From positions 1-10,338 of the forward strand of contig CANSYV010000026.1 of assembly GCA_947651335.1 (NCBI GenBank): a stretch of 10,338 nt of DNA, read 5' to 3'. This DNA is from an uncultured Lachnospiraceae bacterium (GTDB taxonomy: Bacteria; Bacillota; Clostridia; Lachnospirales; Lachnospiraceae). The notes below the pieces were generated by a model that made no database searches, was not told the origin of the DNA, and saw only the letters and a program-made list of their open reading frames with translations. The position numbers and the translations under genes were made by a program. Below, one piece after another: positions 1 through 5,254 of this stretch. Each line of letters starts with the position of its first letter. Position 1 is the stretch's first letter.

Positions 1-1233
1 ATGATTTGCAGTTTATTTCGGCTATTAGATTGCCGGATTTTGTATCGAAGGGGGAAGGATATTGACAACGTATCCACAGCCAATACGGTGAGAGATGCCT
101 CGGTTCCCGTATATGGAATTCTTCTGGCCAACAAGTCGGGAAAAGAAGATGAAAAAATGTCCTATACCAAGAATCAGATTCTGGCTGAGAAAAACTGCCG
201 GGGCTACTATGCGGACTGCAGTGTGAATCCATCCCCCCAGGGGGTTGCGTCTGCCTTCTCGGAGATTACCCAGCTGCTTCAAAAGGAAAGTTATGTGGTG
301 AATCTAAGAGCTGCCACCAACCAGGCGGCAGGGCGCGAGCAGCTGATTCTTGAGGCGGACAAAACTTCCGTGGATCCGGTTACTATTGATTATTCCGATT
401 ATGAGGAAGACGAAAAGGCGCCTAAAATTGCCGGGGATGTGGAGAAAACCGGAAGAAATGCAATTACATTTTCTCTCCAGGATGAAAACGGGGTAAATGA
501 AAAAGACGCAGGGGACAAATCCCATTATATCATCCAGACAAAAGCGGATAATGACAAGGGAAAAAGCTGGACCGTTGACTCTGCCAGCGTGGAGGAAAGA
601 GACGGGGAAACGGTGGTTACCCTGACGGTAAAGGATGATTTTTTCACAGGAGACTATATTTTAAAATGCAGTGACATCCGGGACACATCCCAGAGCGGGA
701 ATGCAATGAATGTGTCTCAGGAATTCAGCGTAAAAGACGGATTAGATCCAAAAAAAGAAGCCATTAAAAACGCGGTCAGATCTTACTGGTGGGCAGGGCT
801 GGTGTTACTGGTGATTGTGCTGGGTGTCCTGATAATCCGGGCAATCCAGAAGAAAAAGACAGAGACTGTAGAAGTGAATCCAGATGATCTGGTAAAAGCA
901 GACACGAAAAAGATATGGCTGACCATCACGGACCGTCTGGGGGCCATCAAGGATGTGGAGTGGGATGTGGAGGGAAGCCTGTTCGTGGGACGTTCCAACA
1001 TCTGCAACATCTATTTTGACGACGACCGTCTGTCGAAACAGCATTTTGTCATAGAAGTGACTAAGATGGGATGTTATCTGGAAGACCTGCAGTCCACCAA
1101 CGGAACCTTTGTCAATGGTGTGAAAATAGCAAACCGCAGAATGCTTCTGGACGGGGATATCATTACAGCCGGAAGAGAGACCATAGTATTCCACGTGCCG
1201 AAGAATCAGCCGGTGCTGAGTATTGAAAAATAG
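1..1233 (+). CDS. Membrane protein with extracellular (vWA-remnant/Ig-like) region, one TM helix and cytoplasmic FHA domain; 5' end incomplete or disrupted
   Basis: The C-terminal FHA domain (residues ~300-400) binds phospho-threonine peptides. Visible landmarks are GRS (~329), the SKQH loop and STNGTFVNG, so all the core FHA ligand residues are present. Before it lies a single hydrophobic helix (~263-281, rich in L/V/I) followed by a basic stop-transfer KKK. Residues ~20-110 resemble the last third of a von Willebrand A domain: a 'VPVYGILL' strand, then a helix ending 'AFSEITQLLQKES'. Residues ~110-255 are beta-rich and Ig-like. This topology needs a Sec signal peptide, yet none is present and no Shine-Dalgarno can be seen, so the ATG at position 1 is probably not the native start. 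The first ~18 codons look out of frame with the rest (see the G-tract entry). The gene is the first visible member of the kinase/phosphatase operon, 29 nt before the next gene. The FHA and TM assignments are firm; the vWA origin is inferred. Confidence 0.8.
   Translation: MICSLFRLLDCRILYRRGKDIDNVSTANTVRDASVPVYGILLANKSGKEDEKMSYTKNQILAEKNCRGYYADCSVNPSPQGVASAFSEITQLLQKESYVVNLRAATNQAAGREQLILEADKTSVDPVTIDYSDYEEDEKAPKIAGDVEKTGRNAITFSLQDENGVNEKDAGDKSHYIIQTKADNDKGKSWTVDSASVEERDGETVVTLTVKDDFFTGDYILKCSDIRDTSQSGNAMNVSQEFSVKDGLDPKKEAIKNAVRSYWWAGLVLLVIVLGVLIIRAIQKKKTETVEVNPDDLVKADTKKIWLTITDRLGAIKDVEWDVEGSLFVGRSNICNIYFDDDRLSKQHFVIEVTKMGCYLEDLQSTNGTFVNGVKIANRRMLLDGDIITAGRETIVFHVPKNQPVLSIEK
50..54 (+). other. 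G5 tract at a candidate frameshift in the vWA/FHA gene
   Basis: Upstream of this run, frame 3 (codons from position 3) is open and reads ...IRLPDFVSKG, then meets TGA at 63-65. Frame 1 continues downstream as KDIDNVSTANTV. With one G fewer, the two segments join smoothly as DFVSKG-KDIDNV, a plausible vWA loop. This could be an assembly or sequencing error, a real frameshift, or a slippage site. Only 49 bases of upstream sequence are available, so the call is tentative. Confidence 0.35.
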
Positions 1234-1262
1234 TGTGAAAGACAGCAGGAGGGGGAGACGAG

Positions 1263-2537
1263 ATGAAGCTGTGTCCCAATTGTTTTTCTTCCGGGACTAT
1301 GAAATGGGGAAGCTGTACCGTATGCGGGTTCAGTGAGCAGGAGCAGCGGGACAAACGTGCGCTGCCCGCGGGAGTCACACTGCATCAGAACTATATACTG
1401 GGGCGTGTTCTGGGAATCGGGGGATTTGGAATTACTTATGCGGCCTATGACCAGAAAGAACAGAGAAGGCTGGCAGTGAAGGAATACTTCCCCGCCGAGT
1501 GGGCCATGCGGGCATCCAAGGGAAATCTAATCATCCCAAACAGCCGGTCACAGGAGGATGTATACCAGCGGGGAAAAGAAGTATTTATCAATGAGGCCAG
1601 GGTGCTCAGCAGGCTGCTTGCGGTTCCCAGTGTGGTGGATGTGCTGGATTTCTTTCAGGAAAACCAAACCGCCTACATGGTGATGGAGCTGCTGGAGGGC
1701 AGCACCTTAAGCGGATACATGAGAGACAGCGGGCTTACGGCCATGCCGTGGAAGACGGCAAACAGGATGATACGGGAAGCGGGGCTGGCGCTGATGCAGG
1801 TGCATGATAAGATGCTGCTCCACAGGGACATCGGACCGGATAATATTATGCTGGACCAGGAGGAGGCCGTGCATCTCATTGACTTCGGAGCCACAAGAAT
1901 CTACGCTATGAATTCAGAGAAAAGCATGTCAGTGATGCTGAAACCTGGGTTTACCCCTATCGAACAGTATTCCCGCAGCGGGAATCAGGGTCCCTGGACG
2001 GATGTCTATGCACTGGCCGCCACATATTATTACCTGACTGCGGGAAAGAAGCCTCCCGAGGCGCCGGACCGGGTGTCAGGGGCAAAGCTGCTTCCCCTGA
2101 TACAGTGCGTTCCGGATATCCCCCCTGACATCAGCCGGGCCGTGGAACATGCCCTGGAGTTTCAGTGGCAGAAGCGCACAAGAAGCGTGAAAGAATTTCT
2201 GAAAGAAATGGGGCTTCTGGAAAAGCCTGTGGTGGTAATGGGACAAAACGGACAGTGGAAAAGAAGCTGTTTTGACGACAACGGCACATTCACCATAGGC
2301 AGAGTGTCTGTGTACAGCCGGATGGTCATTGAGGACAGACAGGTGAGCAGGCTGCACTGCAAGATCAGTTATGATTCCTCTTCCAGAGAGTTTCTGGTGC
2401 AGAATTATTCCAGAAACCGCACCTATACAAGCAGGGGAACTCTGGAAAAAGGAGAGAAAGTAAGCCTGTCAAAAGGTGAGTGGCTCTATATACAGACATC
2501 AAAAAATCGGTATGTATTCTATATGGAGGTGGAGTAA
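1263..2537 (+). CDS. Soluble Ser/Thr protein kinase with N-terminal zinc ribbon and C-terminal FHA domain
   Basis: This is a Hanks-type kinase that would phosphorylate Ser/Thr on partner proteins in the cytoplasm. Residues 4-21 form a C4/C7/C18/C21 zinc ribbon. The kinase domain spans ~44-316: Gly loop GIGGFG (51-56), ATP Lys in AVKE (K73), likely alpha-C Glu E111, catalytic loop H187-R188-D189, metal-binding N194, DFG 207-209, the activation segment end GFTPIEQY and alpha-F Asp in DVYA (D248). The catalytic loop reads HRDIGPDN, with Gly where Lys is usual. Residues ~322-421 form an FHA domain with GR 346-347 and SRLH 362-365, but the usual NG pair is not conserved. There is no transmembrane helix. 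AGGAGG at 1247-1252 supports the ATG. The phosphatase gene starts 6 nt downstream. The FHA domain may bind an autophosphorylated or partner Thr. The kinase call is secure; the substrates are unknown. Confidence 0.94.
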   Translation: MKLCPNCFSSGTMKWGSCTVCGFSEQEQRDKRALPAGVTLHQNYILGRVLGIGGFGITYAAYDQKEQRRLAVKEYFPAEWAMRASKGNLIIPNSRSQEDVYQRGKEVFINEARVLSRLLAVPSVVDVLDFFQENQTAYMVMELLEGSTLSGYMRDSGLTAMPWKTANRMIREAGLALMQVHDKMLLHRDIGPDNIMLDQEEAVHLIDFGATRIYAMNSEKSMSVMLKPGFTPIEQYSRSGNQGPWTDVYALAATYYYLTAGKKPPEAPDRVSGAKLLPLIQCVPDIPPDISRAVEHALEFQWQKRTRSVKEFLKEMGLLEKPVVVMGQNGQWKRSCFDDNGTFTIGRVSVYSRMVIEDRQVSRLHCKISYDSSSREFLVQNYSRNRTYTSRGTLEKGEKVSLSKGEWLYIQTSKNRYVFYMEVE

Positions 2538-2543
2538 AGATAC

Positions 2544-3443
2544 ATGTTTTTTGGAAGGAAGAAAAAGAAAAAAGCAGATCCCCGCGGATCGGAAGGGCTG
2601 CCCATGGAACCCATGCAGGCATCTTCAGACAGAATCGTGCGAAAAGTTCCTGAGCTGAGGACAGTGTCCCTTAGAGCGGCCGGAAACAGGAAGTATCAGC
2701 AGGACGACCTGTATGTATCGGCAAAATGCAAAAAGCTGGCATTCAACAAGAAGACCAGGGTCATGGCGGTGGTGTGCGATGGCATGGGGGGAATGGCCGA
2801 TGGGGGCAGAGCCAGCAGCACGGCTATCAAGATGATGGCCCAGGCGTTTCAAAGGGTAGAGAGGGAGCCGGAATTGAATATCCCCCGCTTTTTCCAACAG
2901 GGAATCTATGCCATTGACCGGACCATTGCCGCCTTTCCCAAGGAAGACGGGAAAGGCTCCGGAACTACCATGGCTGCCTGTATCGCGGAAGATAACCAGC
3001 TGTACTGGGCATCAGTGGGGGACAGCAGAATCTATATTATCCGGGGAACACAGATTCAGCAGGTGACCAAGGACCATAATTATGGATTCCGCCTTGAACA
3101 GATGAGGGATGCTGGACAGATTACAGAGACAGAATTTATGGCGGCACGGCACAAGGAGGCATTGATCAGTTTTCTGGGAATGGGCAATGTGGCATTGATG
3201 GATATTAATACGGCACCCTTTGAAATGCGGTTTGGGGATGTGGTTATGATCTGCAGCGACGGGATCACCAAGACTCTGCCGGATGCGCAGATCCGTAAGA
3301 TTATTACCGCCGAAGAAGTAAAGCTGGAGAAAAAGGCAGAAGCATTGATTACAGCGGCCACCCGTATGAACACCCATTCTCAGGACAATACCTCTGTGGT
3401 ACTGATCTGTTACCGGGAAAATGACATCAGGGAGACTTCCTAA
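2544..3443 (+). CDS. PP2C-family (PPM) Ser/Thr protein phosphatase
   Basis: This is a metal-dependent phosphatase that removes phosphate from Ser/Thr, the natural opponent of the two kinases in the operon. PP2C motifs appear in order across ~300 residues: RKYQQDD (49-55, the RxxNED position), VCDGMGGMADG (77-87) with metal ligand D79, GSGTTM (138-143), VGDSRIY (158-164), CSDGI (237-241) and the final metal Asp in QDNTS (280-284). The size is a single PP2C domain with a short lysine-rich head (KKKKK at 6-10) and no signal peptide or TM helix, so it is cytoplasmic. A purine-rich site (GGAGGTGGAG, 2525-2534) precedes the ATG at a suitable distance and lies in the end of the kinase gene. The tight coupling suggests balanced production of kinase and phosphatase. 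The family call is secure; the substrate is inferred from context. Confidence 0.95.
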   Translation: MFFGRKKKKKADPRGSEGLPMEPMQASSDRIVRKVPELRTVSLRAAGNRKYQQDDLYVSAKCKKLAFNKKTRVMAVVCDGMGGMADGGRASSTAIKMMAQAFQRVEREPELNIPRFFQQGIYAIDRTIAAFPKEDGKGSGTTMAACIAEDNQLYWASVGDSRIYIIRGTQIQQVTKDHNYGFRLEQMRDAGQITETEFMAARHKEALISFLGMGNVALMDINTAPFEMRFGDVVMICSDGITKTLPDAQIRKIITAEEVKLEKKAEALITAATRMNTHSQDNTSVVLICYRENDIRETS

Positions 3444-3455
3444 AGGGAAAGAGAA

Positions 3456-3460
3456 AGGAG
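3456..3460 (+). promoter_or_regulatory. Shine-Dalgarno that decides the start of the zinc-ribbon FHA adapter
   Basis: AGGAG ends one base before the ATG at 3462 but seven bases before the ATG at 3468. Only the latter has workable spacing, so translation most likely starts at 3468, giving MNLCRCENGHFYD. The upstream ATG would add only two residues. Confidence 0.7.
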
Positions 3461-3467
3461 AATGATC

Positions 3468-4283
3468 ATGAATTTATGCAGATGTGAAAACGGCCACTTT
3501 TATGACAAGGAGAAGTACGCGTCCTGTCCCCACTGTTCCGGGGGAAGCGCCGCGGACGACAGGCTGACAGCGGCCTTTACAGAGGATGTGACCTCAGCGG
3601 CGTCCCAGCCGGACAGGCCAAAGAACGATCAGGGCTTTGCCCAGCAGCCTCAGAACAATGGGCTTCAGTATGACCCTTTGGATCTGCCGCCCTCTGATAA
3701 ATTTGCCGATGAGCCCACGGAGGCCCTTTACACTGCACCGGCGGATCCGCCTACCGTACCGCTGAATGTGTTCACACAGACTGTGCCAGGGGGCTTAGAT
3801 GATGGCGACGACGACCATACCATCGGCATTTATGATGATTTCTTTGGGACTCCTTCCGCGCCCAGCAGCGAAGCGGCGGGCCAGAGCAGAGCACCTGTGG
3901 CGAATAAAGTGAGCACCCCCTGTGTGGGATGGCTGGTTGCCCTGGGAGGAGAACATATCGGCACAGATTTCCGTCTGAAAGCAGGCAAGAACTTTATCGG
4001 CCGGGGCAGCCAGATGGATGTGGCATTGACAGAGGATAAAAGCGTATCCAGAGACCGCCACGCCATCGTGGTATACGAGCCGAAAGCACACCTGTATCTG
4101 GTACAGCCGGGAGAATCCAGCAGTCTGGTATACAGGAATGATGAGGTGGTGCTGACGCCGGTGAAGCTGGAAGCTTATGACGTGATCACGGTAGGGGATG
4201 TGAACCTTCTGTTCATGCCCCTGTGCGGAGAACGTTTCAACTGGGGCGACCTTCTGAAGAAGATGAAAAACGAAAATGATTAG
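3468..4283 (+). CDS. Cytoplasmic FHA adapter with N-terminal zinc-ribbon-like motif and acidic Thr-rich linker
   Basis: This 271-residue protein has three parts. Residues 4-23 carry a CxC...CPHC metal-ribbon motif (C4, C6, C20, C23). Residues ~25-150 are a low-complexity acidic, Pro/Thr-rich linker, with Thr in acidic settings such as AAFTED and DDDHTIGIYDD (T118). Residues ~152-253 form an FHA domain with GRG (178-180) and SRDRH (194-198); the usual NG pair is replaced by ND (224-225). There is no catalytic domain and no TM helix. By analogy with GarA/OdhI-type FHA proteins, whose disordered heads are phosphorylated by Ser/Thr kinases, the linker Thr residues are candidate targets of the operon's kinases; this is inference. 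The gene lies 24 nt after the phosphatase gene. It is likely a phospho-switch or scaffold whose output partner is not visible in this window. Confidence 0.88.
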   Translation: MNLCRCENGHFYDKEKYASCPHCSGGSAADDRLTAAFTEDVTSAASQPDRPKNDQGFAQQPQNNGLQYDPLDLPPSDKFADEPTEALYTAPADPPTVPLNVFTQTVPGGLDDGDDDHTIGIYDDFFGTPSAPSSEAAGQSRAPVANKVSTPCVGWLVALGGEHIGTDFRLKAGKNFIGRGSQMDVALTEDKSVSRDRHAIVVYEPKAHLYLVQPGESSSLVYRNDEVVLTPVKLEAYDVITVGDVNLLFMPLCGERFNWGDLLKKMKNEND

Positions 4284-4295
4284 TGTGCAGGGAAA

Positions 4296-4300
4296 GAGGA
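4296..4300 (+). promoter_or_regulatory. Shine-Dalgarno that decides the start of the membrane FHA protein
   Basis: GAGGA sits six bases before the ATG at 4307. An in-frame GTG at 4283, overlapping the previous stop codon, would extend the protein by eight residues but puts this site inside the coding sequence. The ATG at 4307 is preferred. Confidence 0.7.
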
Positions 4301-4306
4301 AAGATT

Positions 4307-5239
4307 ATGGAGCGTTACGCAAAGGGATTTCGAAGATTCAGCGGATTTTTGATCCTGCTGAATCTGGCCGGTTTTTTTCTGCCCCTCACGGGACTCACCC
4401 AGGAGGGCTACGCCCCGCTTCGCTGGTCCCAATTTCATTACATAAAGGCCCTGCTGGGCAGGTCTCTGCCCTGTGCCGGTGAGAACACAATCCCTGTTAC
4501 CGGCACGCAGACGGCATTGGTTCTGTGCTGCATGTTACTGCCTGTGATTTTGTCGCTGGCTGCCGGCATCTGGGGAATCGTGGGCAGTCCCAGACAGCGG
4601 GGCAGCAGCATACTGATATTTATGGTGCTGGTTCTCTACCTGGTTTTGTACGGATTCCTGGACACACTCTGGCCCGATGCCCAGCTTACCCAGACGTATA
4701 TAAGAGGGATTGCCTGCCAGGCATGCATAGCTGTGTCCGGATGCAGCGGGGCTTTTGGCATTCTGGCTCTCATCAGTACGCCGAAAAAGATAAAAAAAGT
4801 GGAGAAAAAGATTCCTCAGGTACAGGAAATCAGACAGCAGCAGGCAGAGGCAAAATACAGCATTATGATGGAAAAAGCCCATCAGGAGCCCCCAAAGGCA
4901 AAAAAACCTTATGTACCTGGAAATCCCCGGGGCGTGATGGTGGGCCTGTCCGGCGTCTATGCAGGGGCGGAGATTCCCATGACTGACGGAGAATTTATCC
5001 GGCTGGGAAGAAAGAATACCAACCATCTGATATTCGAAGACCAGATAAAAGTCAGCCGGGAACATTGTAAGATTAAATGGGACGCGGCGGAGAAAAAATA
5101 TATCATCTATGACTATTCCAACACAGGGAGCTTCGCAAACGGTTCCCATGACTGCCTTCCCCAGAACCTGAATATGCCTCTGGAACCCGGGACAGTCCTG
5201 GCAATCGGGGATGACACCAATACATTTCGTCTGGAATAA
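4307..5239 (+). CDS. Four-helix integral membrane protein with C-terminal cytoplasmic FHA domain
   Basis: This 310-residue protein has four predicted membrane helices at ~12-30, ~70-92, ~101-118 and ~134-156. A positively charged, coiled-coil-prone linker follows (~159-205, rich in K/E/Q). The FHA domain (~208-310) has GRK (234-236), SREH (250-253) and a conserved NG (278-279), so all the phospho-peptide-binding positions are kept. Basic residues at the N-terminus (MERYAKGFRR) and after helix 4 place both ends in the cytoplasm. The membrane half is not a family I recognise; it has several Cys (e.g. C74, C75, C137, C140, C146). The protein probably recruits phosphorylated partners to the membrane. 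It lies 23 nt after the soluble FHA adapter and 15 nt before the receptor kinase, within the same operon. Topology and FHA calls are firm; the role is inferred. Confidence 0.88.
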   Translation: MERYAKGFRRFSGFLILLNLAGFFLPLTGLTQEGYAPLRWSQFHYIKALLGRSLPCAGENTIPVTGTQTALVLCCMLLPVILSLAAGIWGIVGSPRQRGSSILIFMVLVLYLVLYGFLDTLWPDAQLTQTYIRGIACQACIAVSGCSGAFGILALISTPKKIKKVEKKIPQVQEIRQQQAEAKYSIMMEKAHQEPPKAKKPYVPGNPRGVMVGLSGVYAGAEIPMTDGEFIRLGRKNTNHLIFEDQIKVSREHCKIKWDAAEKKYIIYDYSNTGSFANGSHDCLPQNLNMPLEPGTVLAIGDDTNTFRLE

Positions 5240-5254
5240 AGAGGAGCGGGAAAT

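Noticed and set aside
4283..4306. GTG at 4283 as the start of the membrane FHA protein
   Set aside because: The Shine-Dalgarno at 4296-4300 fits the ATG at 4307 and would lie inside the gene if GTG were used.
4535..5149. Long open frame (204 codons) on the minus strand
   Set aside because: It lies entirely opposite the membrane FHA gene, whose protein has clear domains and a good ribosome site. The minus-strand product has no recognisable domain; it is a coding shadow.
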